A stretch of DNA of 10,890 nt from Baffinella frigidus. Lineage: Eukaryota > Cryptophyceae > Cryptomonadales > Baffinellaceae. A program made the translations under genes and the position numbers. Location: NCBI GenBank assembly GCA_026770585.1, contig MU646692.1, forward strand, positions 211,152 through 222,041, written 5' to 3'. Position 1 is the stretch's first letter, and each line of letters begins with the position of its first letter. Shown one piece after another: positions 1 to 6,955 of the stretch. The notes below the pieces were generated by a model. That model did not search any database and had not been told where the DNA came from. It worked only from the letters and a program-made list of their open reading frames with translations.

Positions 1-19
1 AGAAGGTGGGGGGGAGGGG

Positions 20-329
20 GGGCAGGGAGAGAGAGGGAGAGGGAGAGGGAGAGGGAAAGGGAGAGAGAGAGGGAGAGAGAGAGGGAGAGACGGGGACAGG
101 AAAAACGTCAGCGCGTGCCATGCATCGGAACAACATCGTGCGTGAGAGAAAGAGGAAGGGAGAGAGAGAGAGAGAGCGAGAGAGGGAGAGGGAGAGGGAG
201 AGAGAACAGAGAGAGAGCCAGGGAGCAAGCGAACGAGATAGAGAGAGAAACAGTGAGAGATGCAGAGAGAGAGAACGAGAGAGCGAGAGACATAGAGAGC
301 AAGAGAGAGAGATGGAGAGACTTAGAGAC

Positions 330-362
<33 letters not shown>

Positions 363-365
363 TAC

Positions 366-418
<53 letters not shown>

Positions 419-425
419 GGATGAG
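20..425. repeat. (GA)n microsatellite tract
   Basis: This is a long, imperfect GA/GGGAGA tract, interrupted around 100-145 by non-repetitive sequence and ending in an almost pure (GA)n run near 378-415. The open frames across it, rich in Arg-Glu or in Ser-Leu on the two strands, are products of the repeat and not genes. On the strand of the transporter gene to the right it reads as a polypyrimidine (CT)n tract. Confidence 0.95.
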
Positions 426-1008
426 GAACAGAAGCAGGAAGAGGATGTGCGGGAGCGCGTGCCCCTTTCCTGAGACAAGAACAAGGTGCACCGCACGTCA
501 CCATTGCGCACCATGCGCACCAACCCTATCTTCGTGTCCCGCCAAACCGGAGGAGGTATATTGGGAGAAAAGGCGAAAGTATTGGGAGAGCAGCGTGGGG
601 GCGTGCAAGAGGACATACGCCTCCTGTCAGAGCAGCGTGGGGGTGTCCAAGAGGACAGGAGCCTCCTGTCCTCTCCGTCAACATCCGAGGTATACCTCCC
701 GGAAAAGTCTATCGCTGGAAAGTCTCGAGGGGTCGGTTCATGCGAAAGCTGTATCCTAGCTCTGCCCGAGTTTTATTCTGGCTCGTCCTTGAAAACATTG
801 ATGAGCAGAAATCCAGTACATAAGGGCGAATAGAAAGCCTTTAGGAAGAGCCAGAGAAAAACTCAGGCGCAGCTAGGTATCTCTTCACTGGCGATGGGGT
901 CTCATTTGACACCCATGAGGTCGCAGAGGCTCCTATGCATAGGCCTTGGTAGGCGTGTTCAACGGTGATCGAGACTCACGGGACAGGGATGGACCCGGCT
1001 GGTAGGGA
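426..1008. other. Non-genic stretch, no gene recognised
   Basis: No convincing exon, RNA gene or promoter is visible here. The only structure is the 42-bp tandem duplication at 589-672. If the minus-strand transporter gene continues to the left, this is intron or 3' flank. I searched the minus-strand frames for the missing last membrane helices of the transporter and saw none. Confidence 0.5.
589..672. repeat. 42-bp tandem duplication ending in a palindrome
   Basis: Two adjacent 42-bp units (589-630 and 631-672) both start AGCAGCGTGGGGG and continue with a GAGGACA core and GCCTCCTGTC. The second copy has become nearly palindromic at its end (654-672, GGACAGGAGCCTCCTGTCC). The length is a multiple of three, but neither strand offers a convincing coding frame. 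Confidence 0.85.
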
Positions 1009-1345
1009 GGGACCTTCCATGGGAATCTCTCTTCCTAGATTGGAAGAGAGGAGGACTCCTCCCGGGGACTCTCGCGGTGCAACAAATCATGCGGGGTTGG
1101 TTGGTGGGAAAGGGAAACAGGTATCCCTGAAGCGCCATAGTGTTCACCCAACTCGCCCTAGGCAGGTCCTAGGGCCCTACCGTAGGACGTATGAGGCTAC
1201 ACGCACACACGGGATAGGAGAGACCTGGTTGCCTCCCATGGAGATCCAAGAGGAGAGGAGCACTCCCCCCTTTCTCCAGGTCTCTTGGTCAAACACATCC
1301 GGAGGGCTTGGTTGGTGGGAAAGGAAAAAACGGGTATCTCTTAAC
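1009..1345. repeat. Two diverged copies of a ~125-bp unit containing an exon-8-like segment
   Basis: Unit 1 spans about 1009-1130 and unit 2 about 1222-1345. Both contain a CCCATGGAGATCC / CCATGGGAATCTC-type block and an AGAGGAG block. Both end with GGTTGGTGGGAAAGG followed by GGTATC. The first block of unit 2 is a near copy of the minus-strand transporter exon at 1449-1498, including the frame for LLSSWISMGG. Unit 1 is more decayed. These look like local duplications of exon plus intron sequence. Confidence 0.75.
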
Positions 1346-1399
1346 CGGCGAGTAGGCTCATACGCCCTACCGTAGGGCCCTGGGACCTGTCCAGGGACC
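1155..1399. repeat. Inverted repeat with ~43-bp arms around a duplicated exon fragment
   Basis: The left arm (1155-1197) and right arm (1355-1399) are imperfect reverse complements that share the blocks CCTAGGGCCCTACCGTAGG and TATGAGGC/GCTCATA. About 157 bp lie between them, including the second exon-8-like copy. The arm core resembles the interior of the MITE copies at 8783-8897 and 9400-9517 (CCTAGGACCCTACAGTAGG). That suggests a related inverted-repeat element or a derivative of one. No clean target duplication was found. Confidence 0.6.
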
Positions 1400-1448
1400 T
1401 TTTGGGGGTCAATTGTGACCCCCTCGCCACTTGAGGTACAGGAAAGAC

Positions 1449-1498
1449 CTGGTGGCCTCCCATGGAGATCCAAGAGGAGAGGAGGACGGCCGCGGGCG
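1449..1498 (-). CDS. Transporter exon 8 (seventh helix, last found)
   Basis: The acceptor TTGTTCGCAG ends at 1499 and the donor is GTCTTT from 1448. The 50 nt encode PAAVLLSSWISMGGHQ, comparable to the AP-P helix of TDT proteins. A near copy of the exon lies at about 1222-1265, inside the inverted repeat, but without a good acceptor. No following exon could be found to the left. Confidence 0.4.
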
Positions 1499-4400
1499 CT
1501 GCGAACAAGGGGTACAGCAGCTCGTCTTCGTCCGAGATTATCGATGGGTGCACGTGCACTCTGCGCCCCAGCACGTTTCGCGGTCAGTTTTGGGGGTGAG
1601 AAGGGGGTTGGAAGGGCCAAGGGGTGGGGGGGTTGGAAGGGCCGTTCTGGGGGGGTTGAAGGGCCAAGGGTGAGGTGCCCTGGGGTGCAGGCGGGGTGCT
1701 GGCACGCTGGGTGACAGGCAAGATCGGGTGACAGGCAAGATCGGGCACGCTCGGGCAACGCGCGCCTCTCACTGTCCCGCCAGCCACGATGGTCCTCACG
1801 GCGGGTCTCGGACGCAGAGATGCGGCCGCACGTTTCTGATCGTGGGATGTCTCATCTGTTGACGTTGCGGTCCTCTTCAAACACGGCCGCAAGGGGAGGG
1901 TATGCACGGCGGCCATTTCCGTTGATTTTTTTTCTCGGAGTATCGCTTCCGGGGTGTGGGGGCGCTGGGGAGGGCGTGGCGCCTGTAGAGGACATCAGAG
2001 TGCATGCAGACAGGGTGCTGTCACTCTCCTGGGGTGTGGGGGCGCTGGGGAGGGTATGGCGCCTGTAGAGGACAGCAGGGTACTGCACGATGAAGGCGGC
2101 GAGTGCCAGCCAGAAGAACACCCCTGCCGCCGAGCGCGCCAACTCTGTCACAAGTCACGGCAACACACCCACAGCGTGTGGGAAACCGGCGGAGGTGACT
2201 TGCGCTTGAATGGCAACAGACGACATACACCGCAAGCCTCGTGAGGCGCCAGGACCGCACGGAACCACCATCCTGCCCACCAAGCCTGTTTTGATCGTTT
2301 CAACACCCCCCGATACGTACCACGGTGTACCGAAAGTCAGCCAACCCTGACACCCTTCCGATCAGATGGTTGCCTTGCGAGGGCTGGTGGCAGGCAAAGT
2401 AAGGCCGAGAAACCCAAAATTGAGGCGGCAAGACCGAACGTTGAGGCTGGGAGGGGTGGTGCCTGTCCACGCGCCGATGCCTCCAAAGAACAGGCGGAGA
2501 GGGAATCGCACCAGTTCTCCACGGTGCGTAAACACCTCTGCTCGATCGAATACTGTAAGAGAAGTCGGGAAAAAACCTGTCCACGCGCCAATGCCAATGG
2601 AAGCGCCGGTGCCGGCCGCCATGGCGATGCCGACCGTCGGGATCATCCATGCGGGGGTCATTGGATCCCATTCTCGTTTCGAGAGGTGCCTGTCATCGGG
2701 CCATCGCCATCATGAGACCGCGTCAGGCCAACAGCATACACCGAAGGGTTCTCGCTGGGTCCTGTGAAGACACAGCCGCGGTAGGGGTGCAGTCGTCATG
2801 GCGGTGTCGGTAGTAATGGCGGTCTCGCGCAGGGTTGGGTTTCGCCAGCATGGATAGGGCAGGGTTGGAGTTGTGGCGACAGCGGTCGCGAGACGGAATG
2901 GCAACACATCAATTCAAGTATTTCAAAACAATTGAACTATTCTGAAGTTGGCTTTTTGTACCAGCATGGTCAACGTTGAATGGTGTTGGTGGCCATCACA
3001 TGGGGAAACAATCTGCTCTCCAGATGCGGAGCAGGAGCGACACACACGGAAACCCCAGACCACAAACGCTAGACGCTCAACGAGGTGGCGAGGTTGTGAG
3101 GACTCATGATTCGACGCGAGGAACACAGGGTCAGGCCACGCAAGAGTCTTGGAAGGAGTTGCCAAAATTCCCTCAATTCCCTCCTCCAGACAGTGGTTTT
3201 CAAAAGTCGGCGACAAACATGACTCGGCGACAAACATGGCGATCTCAATTGGACCAACCCCCTCCAACAGTTTGGCGTGGCAGTGCCTGACACAGAAGAG
3301 AAGAAGCAGCCCGACGTGCGCCACCACAGCCACCTGCCCCCGCACCCCCATCTCAAAATGTGAAAATATAAAGGAAAAATACCATTTATTGTTGATTGAA
3401 AAATACAATTTATTGTGTTTATTGAAATATACCATTTATTGTGTTCACCCACAACCATGCGTCGCACGCCAGACTGCTCCGGGAGAGCACGCGTTTGGTA
3501 ACCAATGGGCGAATACGTGAGCAATCGGACCACGCGCAGATGGCCACGCCCCCTGGATTGTGGCCTGAGGCGGTCGGGTGGACGCGCACGGCTCAGTCGC
3601 GGCTTCCCTCTACCCACCCCCATCAGCACTTTGGTGCCAAGTGTTTTTCGTCGGTGAAAGGATGGGGCGTGCATCAATGGATGGCCCAGAAATCGAGCCC
3701 CCCCCCCCCCACTGGTAGAATCGGAATTTGCCAAATGATGACAGCTGTAGGCGGGAGGTTGGCGTGGAGGCGAGTTGTTGTTCTATGCTATTTTATGCTA
3801 TTCTATGCTGTTCTATGCTGTTCTATGCTATTACATGCTATTATATGCTATTGTATCCTGTTCTATCCTGTCCTATCCTATGCTACCCTCTTCTATCATA
3901 GTCTACCATATTCTACCATATTCTATCCTATTCCATCCTATTCCATCCTATTCTATCCTATTCTATCCTATTCTATGCTTTTATATCCCATTCCATCCCA
4001 TTCGATCCTAGTATATCCCATCTTTCCTGTTCTATCACATTGTATCCTATTCTATCCTATTCTATTATATCCTATCCTGTCCTACGGGCGGGAAGGCTCC
4101 CCGCCCACACCACGCGTCCAACCCCGAGGAACCCGTGGTACAATCAGGGCTTGGCAAACGATGCCATCCGTTGGCGGGAGGTTTGAGAGGAGGAGAGTCG
4201 GCGGTCAAATTGCAAAGTGGTCAAATTCGAGGGAAGGCTCACCACCCACAGCACGCGTCCAACCCCGTGGAACCCGTGGATGTCGAGCCACCTGGTCCAG
4301 AGAGAGCACCCTTCTGTCAGCCACTCCATTGCCACACTCTCCCCCTCCCTCTCGAGACCCCCCCCCACACTTAAGGGTTTAGGGTTTAGGGTTTAGGATG

Positions 4401-5940
4401 TAGGGTTTAGGATTTAGGGTTTAGGGTTTGGGTTTAGGGTTTAGGGTTTGGGGTTGAGGGTGTAGGGTTGAAGGTTTAGGGTTTAGGGTTTAGGGTTTGG
4501 GGTTTAGAGTTCAGGGTTTAGTGTTTAGGGTTTATGTTTTAGGGTTCAGAGTTAAGGTGTGAGCCGGGTCGAATAGTTCATCCATGGGCCAACTGCATCA
4601 TGGCTGGGGGGTTGAAGAGTACTGCCTCTTCATCACTTGATCTGCGCGAATCGCACGTCTGATCCCGGAAGTTAATTTGTCCGGTTTTGGGTTCAACTTT
4701 CGTTAGGCCAGACTCAAATCAGAAACACGAGCGGATATCCTTCCACTGCAGTATGCTTCAAACTGAGCAGATACGCAAAGAAGCCAAGGCGGCATCCTTG
4801 CCCTGCCTGCGTTAATCTACTCTCTTCAACACGAGGAGACCCCAAGTTCCTCTTCATCTGGTACACATCCATCAACGATTCCTCTTCATCTGGTACAAAT
4901 CCATCGACGTGTGGTGTGAAATTGACCAGGCAAAGACAGAGACAGACTGAGACAGAGTCAGGCATGTGGGTTGGAGTACCAGGCCATCATCATGAGAGCC
5001 ATCGCGAGGCACGGCAGATTCGCGTTCCCGTCCGCACTCAGCGCGTCCTGCGGAGAGAACACAACACGGTGGGTGTTATGGATCAAACCCAACAAAGCGC
5101 GAGGAATAAATAAAAATGCCAGGGTCCTTGATTTCAGCAGCGACTTTGCCCCTCGCTGCTGCTTTTTTTTTTCAAAGCGCGAGGAGTAAATAAAAACGCC
5201 AGGGTCCTTAATTTCAGCAGCAACTTTGCCTCTCGCTGTTTTTTTAAAAATAAAAAAACGGGCACTCGATGCCTTGAAGCGCGGAACGAGTGCAAATCGA
5301 TTTCTTGAAGTTTCTTTCGTACGCAGAAACCTCGGAGGCCAAGGAGGTGAAGCAAGCCGTCTCTCTCGCGGTGAGACATCATATCTGAGATATGCAATGC
5401 AACGCACCTCGATGACGGCCTTTGGCATCATGGCGACCTTGGTCATGTACGCGAGGAAGAGAGTCGTCCCCACGTTAAAGGACACCAGCGAAATTATCTG
5501 CAAGACTTGTCATTCAGCGCTGTTACTACCCCAGCGTACATCGCAAGCGCTCCTCTCCAGCCCCACCCGCATGGGTCATTCGAAATCTCCACCACCGCTC
5601 TTCTTATGCGCCACGCAGACAGGCAAGGCCACCCATGCCCACCTCTTGCAACGAGTCTAGGAGAATGCTCCTCCCCCCTTTTTCCTCAACGCTTGCGGGG
5701 TGTTGGGGCTCAGCGGCTTACGTCAGCAGCGACCTTGACCACCTTCCCAGCCAGAAGATACTGAGTCGCGACCTGCCATGTCACGCCGAGCCCGCAAACT
5801 CCCAGCGCCATGCTCGCCACCGACGTCTCCATCATGCCGAGGCCAACGCGGACCGACTGGCTGGAGCGAGGCGGCGCAGAGTCGCGCTGCGTGGGCACCC
5901 CTCCCGACGAGAGGAGGGGCGCCCGCTCGGTTGTAGCCAT
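1449..5940 (-). CDS. Probable TehA/SLAC1 (TDT) family membrane transporter, multi-exon, C-terminus missing
   Basis: Eight exons with compatible phases were joined by eye: 5940-5722, 5497-5408, 5047-4980, 4806-4764, 3333-3255, 2672-2577, 2144-2025 and 1498-1449. They total 765 nt, or 255 codons in one frame. The N-terminus, MATTERAPLLSS, carries an acidic dileucine-like signal (ERAPLL) of the kind used for vacuolar or lysosomal sorting. The hydrophobic segments follow the order I recall for TehA and its relatives (PF03595): SMALGVCGLGVTW, then SFNVGTTLFLAYMTK, then PCLAMALMMMAW, then VAVVAHVGLLLLFCV, then TPAWMIPTVGIAM, then AAGVFFWLALAAFIVQYP followed by LYRR, then PAAVLLSSWISMGG. TDT proteins are about 300-350 residues with ten helices and move anions, dicarboxylates or malate, or conduct anions as channels. 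The final helices, including the one with the gating phenylalanine of TehA/SLAC1, were not found. The gene is either cut at the left edge or broken. The family call rests on remembered patterns; the start and the first three introns are the firmest parts. Confidence 0.6.
1605..1742. repeat. G-rich and short tandem repeats inside transporter intron 7
   Basis: GGGTTGGAAGGGCC-like units occur three times (1605-1618, 1630-1643, about 1652-1665), separated by G runs that could form G-quadruplexes. Next to them a 17-bp unit, GGGTGACAGGCAAGATC, is present twice in tandem (1709-1725, 1726-1742). Confidence 0.85.
1951..2079. repeat. Direct duplication of ~48 bp covering the end of transporter exon 7
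   Basis: Two copies of a block starting GGGGTGTGGGGGCGCTGGGG and ending TGTAGAGGACA(T/G)CAG lie 81 bp apart, at about 1951-1998 and 2032-2079. On the minus strand the 2032 copy is the LYRRHTLPSAPTP coding end of exon 7. The 1951 copy lies in the next intron and still reads LYRRHALPSAPTP in another frame, preceded by CTCTACAG. Confidence 0.9.
2025..2144 (-). CDS. Transporter exon 7 (sixth helix, LYRR loop)
   Basis: The acceptor TTGTGACAG ends at 2145. Phase 1 joins exactly to exon 6, giving a Glu codon at the junction. The exon encodes ELARSAAGVFFWLALAAFIV, then QYPAVLYRRHTLPSAPTP. A hydrophobic helix followed by P-x-x-LYR and a proline-rich loop is what the family shows at this point. The donor GTGACA at 2024 leaves phase 1, which fits exon 8. 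The 3' part of the exon is repeated 81 bp away inside the next intron. Confidence 0.55.
2577..2672 (-). CDS. Transporter exon 6 (fifth helix, PAW motif)
   Basis: The frame reads EWDPMTPAWMIPTVGIAMAA and then GTGASIGIGAWT. Third positions are rich in G and C, and the frame is bounded upstream by a stop near 2713. The tP-x-W-x-(I/L)P pattern at the start of a helix is characteristic of TDT transporters. The donor is GTTTTT from 2576 (phase 1). The acceptor is uncertain: GAG ending at 2673 fits the phase from exon 5, while ACAG ending at 2690 is a better consensus but gives phase 2. Confidence 0.6.
3255..3333 (-). CDS. Transporter exon 5 (fourth helix)
   Basis: The acceptor GGGGCAG ends at 3334. 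The exon opens in phase 0 with VAVVAHVGLLLLFCVRHCHA, a hydrophobic helix and then a basic edge, and ends at a proposed donor GTCCAA at 3254 (phase 1). The donor GTTGGT at 3258 is an alternative that would break the phase with exon 6. Confidence 0.45.
3375..3446. repeat. AT-rich tandem repeat, three ~24-bp units
   Basis: Three units of the type AAATACCATTTATTGTG (3375-3398, 3399-3424, 3425-3446) form a sharp AT-rich island in GC-rich DNA. It lies at the 3' end of transporter intron 4, about 40 bp from the exon 5 acceptor. A plus-strand TATA-like or polyadenylation role cannot be judged. Confidence 0.85.
3730..4279. repeat. Duplicated ~130-bp module, one copy holding the pentamer array
   Basis: The left flank of the array (3730-3777) and 4154-4200 share TGGC/TGCCAAA(T/C)GATG and GGCGGGAGGTT. 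The right flank of the array (4091-4138) and 4232-4279 share GGAAGGCTC, ACGCGTCCAACCCCG and GGAACCCGTGG. The second copy has only about 33 bp with a doubled GGTCAAATT where the first holds the 300-bp array. Confidence 0.8.
3779..4083. repeat. (TTCTATCCTA)n / (TTCTATGCTA)n minisatellite
   Basis: About 300 bp of 5- and 10-base units, CTATN and TTCTATGCTA at the left changing to TTCTATCCTA at the right, with scattered variants. The Tyr/Leu/Phe-rich open frames across it (for example 3775-4011) come from the repeat and are not genes. It lies in transporter intron 4. Confidence 0.95.
4372..4556 (+). repeat. Interstitial telomere-like array (TTTAGGG)n
   Basis: About 185 bp of TTTAGGG heptamers with variants (TTTGGGG, TTGAGGG, TGTAGGG). 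The G-rich strand is on +, the same orientation as the arrays at the right edge. It lies inside transporter intron 4 and reads CCCTAAA on the gene's sense strand. Confidence 0.95.
4764..4806 (-). CDS. Transporter exon 4 (43-nt microexon, tentative)
   Basis: The acceptor AACGCAG ends at 4807 and the proposed donor is GTTTGA from 4763. The 43-nt exon completes a Trp codon and encodes QGKDAALASLRICS. It was chosen because it joins exon 3 (phase 2) to exon 5 (phase 0) and gives the expected spacing between helices 3 and 4. A second acceptor four bases downstream and a GTATCT donor are alternatives. Confidence 0.35.
4847..4909. repeat. 32-bp tandem duplication in transporter intron 3
   Basis: Two copies of a unit starting TTCCTCTTCATCTGGTACA (4847-4878 and 4879-4909) differ at a few bases. 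They lie in the short intron between exons 3 and 4. Minus-strand frames through them (DVYQMKRN-like) are not supported as coding. Confidence 0.85.
4980..5047 (-). CDS. Transporter exon 3 (start of third helix)
   Basis: The acceptor TCTCCGCAG ends at 5048 and the donor is GTACTC from 4979. The 68 nt end in phase 2, encoding a short polar loop and then PCLAMALMMMA. In TDT proteins the equivalent stretch is a loop with a proline entering helix 3. Confidence 0.6.
5094..5250 (-). repeat. 80-bp tandem repeat with poly-A boundaries, possibly a small retroposon
   Basis: Two ~80-bp copies (5094-5173 and 5174 to about 5250) share AAAGCGCGAGGA, TAAATAAAAA, GCCAGGGTCCTT and TTTCAGCAGC. On the minus strand each copy runs from CAGCGAG through CGCGCTTTG. 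One is followed by a ten-A run, and another A-rich block lies at the outer edge. This resembles a tailed short retroposed sequence that was tandemly duplicated. It sits in transporter intron 2. Confidence 0.65.
5408..5497 (-). CDS. Transporter exon 2 (second helix)
   Basis: The acceptor CTTGCAG ends at 5498 and the donor is GTGCGT from 5407. The 30 codons in phase 0 encode IISLVSFNVGTTLFLAYMTK followed by VAMMPKAVIE. This matches a TDT second helix followed by a short basic/acidic loop. Confidence 0.65.
5722..5940 (-). CDS. Transporter exon 1 (start codon, dileucine motif, first helix)
   Basis: Translation begins at ATG 5940-5938 and runs 73 codons to the donor GTAAGC (5721-5716), phase 0. 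Third codon positions are mostly G or C. The exon holds a Ser/Pro-rich cytosolic-type leader with ERAPLLSS, then the first hydrophobic segment around residues 41-57. The ATG lies 205 bp from the divergent gene's ATG, which supports it as the true start. An upstream in-frame ATG at 5991 is less likely because the region between is paralogous to a non-coding promoter copy at 8600-8660. Confidence 0.65.
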
Positions 5941-6145
5941 GCCGGAAGCGCGTGCCTCGCCCTTTCTTCGTCCCCGCCCCGCCCACGTCACCTCGATTCT
6001 TCAGGTTACGGCCCCCTGTCAACTTTGCAAATACGCTGCTTACCCGTATATATACGCTGCTGACCCGTATATACGATAAATTGTTGACTTTATGACCCTA
6101 TGTCAACTTGTCGGCGGCGGCCTTTCATCGCCATCGAGTCGGGAG
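5941..6145. promoter_or_regulatory. Divergent promoter between transporter and repeat-protein genes
   Basis: The two start codons face away from each other across 205 bp, so both promoters must lie here. Inside is an exact-spaced 21-bp tandem duplication (6031-6051 and 6052-6072) with ATACGCTGCT and CCCGTATAT, giving a TATA-like GTATATATAC at 6046-6055. The motif CTGTCAACTTTGCAAA at 6015-6030 is conserved in the decayed copy of this region at 8669-8684, and a second TGTCAACTT(G)TCGGCGGC occurs nearer the plus-strand start. The 21-bp repeat is absent from the decayed copy. Confidence 0.6.
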
Positions 6146-6955
6146 ATGGCAGCTCCCAAGGTGGCCAAGGTCGTGGCCGTGTGCGCGGCCATGTGTCTCA
6201 TGACGCTCGCCGTCTACCATGGCACTACCGCGGGTCCCGTCGAGATGTTCGCGCAGCAGGGCACCCCCGACCTCAAGACCCTGCTCGGCAAATTTATGCA
6301 GGAACAGGGCGCCAAGCCGAGCGACATCAAGGAGATGCAGGAGTACTATGCAGGGGACAAGGCGCCGGAGCAGATGCTGGATGACATCTCTGGGGAGTTC
6401 GACCCCATCAACGATTATGATTCCAACTACGGTCGCGTGCTTGGCGTGGAGGAGCCGTCCCGCACCAACGGGGTGGTGCCCGAGGACATGGACGCATCCC
6501 CGGAGCGCAAGGCGCCGGTGCAGATGCTCTACGATGTGGACGGGCCGCAGCCGTCTGACGGGGCCGCGGCTAGCTGGGCGGCGTCGGGAGTCCTCGACCA
6601 GGGGAGGGATGAAGCCACGACTGATTCGCTGGGGTCTTCGGCGTACGGGAAGATGCCCGCGGACAAGGCGCCGGTGCAGATGCTCTTCGATGTGGACGGC
6701 CCCCAGCCCACGGATCCCTCCAAGGCGTTCCTTGCACGCAGCGCCATGGGCTCCAAGGCGCGCCGCGAGAAGCGAGACGGCAACAAGAAGTACCGCTCAG
6801 CCGCAGAGACCGCCGGATTCGGGTACGAGTCGACGCTTGCTGCAGCCAACACCCAGAAGCTCGATGACATCTCTGGGGAGTTCGACCCCATCAACGATTA
6901 TGATTCCAACTACGGGCGCGTGCTTGGCGTGGAGGAGCCCTCGCGCACCAACGGG
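6146..6955 (+). CDS. Repeat-protein exon 1
   Basis: The 270 codons end with GGG before the donor GTAATC (6956). The exon carries the signal peptide, unique region, first A+B modules, basic linker and second A module. Reading on into the intron meets a stop at 7127-7129, so an unspliced product would be 327 residues. Confidence 0.85.

Noticed and set aside
6-759. Long Arg/Glu-rich plus-strand and Ser/Leu-rich minus-strand open frames
   Set aside because: They are translations of the (GA)n tract; there is no codon structure beyond the repeat.
2710-2907. Minus-strand Thr/Pro-rich frame upstream of transporter exon 6
   Set aside because: It has no hydrophobic helix or family pattern; intron sequence is the simpler explanation.
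3441-4382. 313-codon plus-strand open frame with Leu/Phe/Tyr-rich centre resembling a membrane protein
   Set aside because: The centre is the CTATN minisatellite read in frame. The flanks are a duplicated non-coding module and do not look like protein.
6410-6450. EF-hand calcium site in the DYDSNYGRVLGVEE segment
   Set aside because: The spacing of acidic residues and glycine does not match the 12-residue loop (Gly at the wrong place, position 6 Tyr) and flanking helices are not evident.
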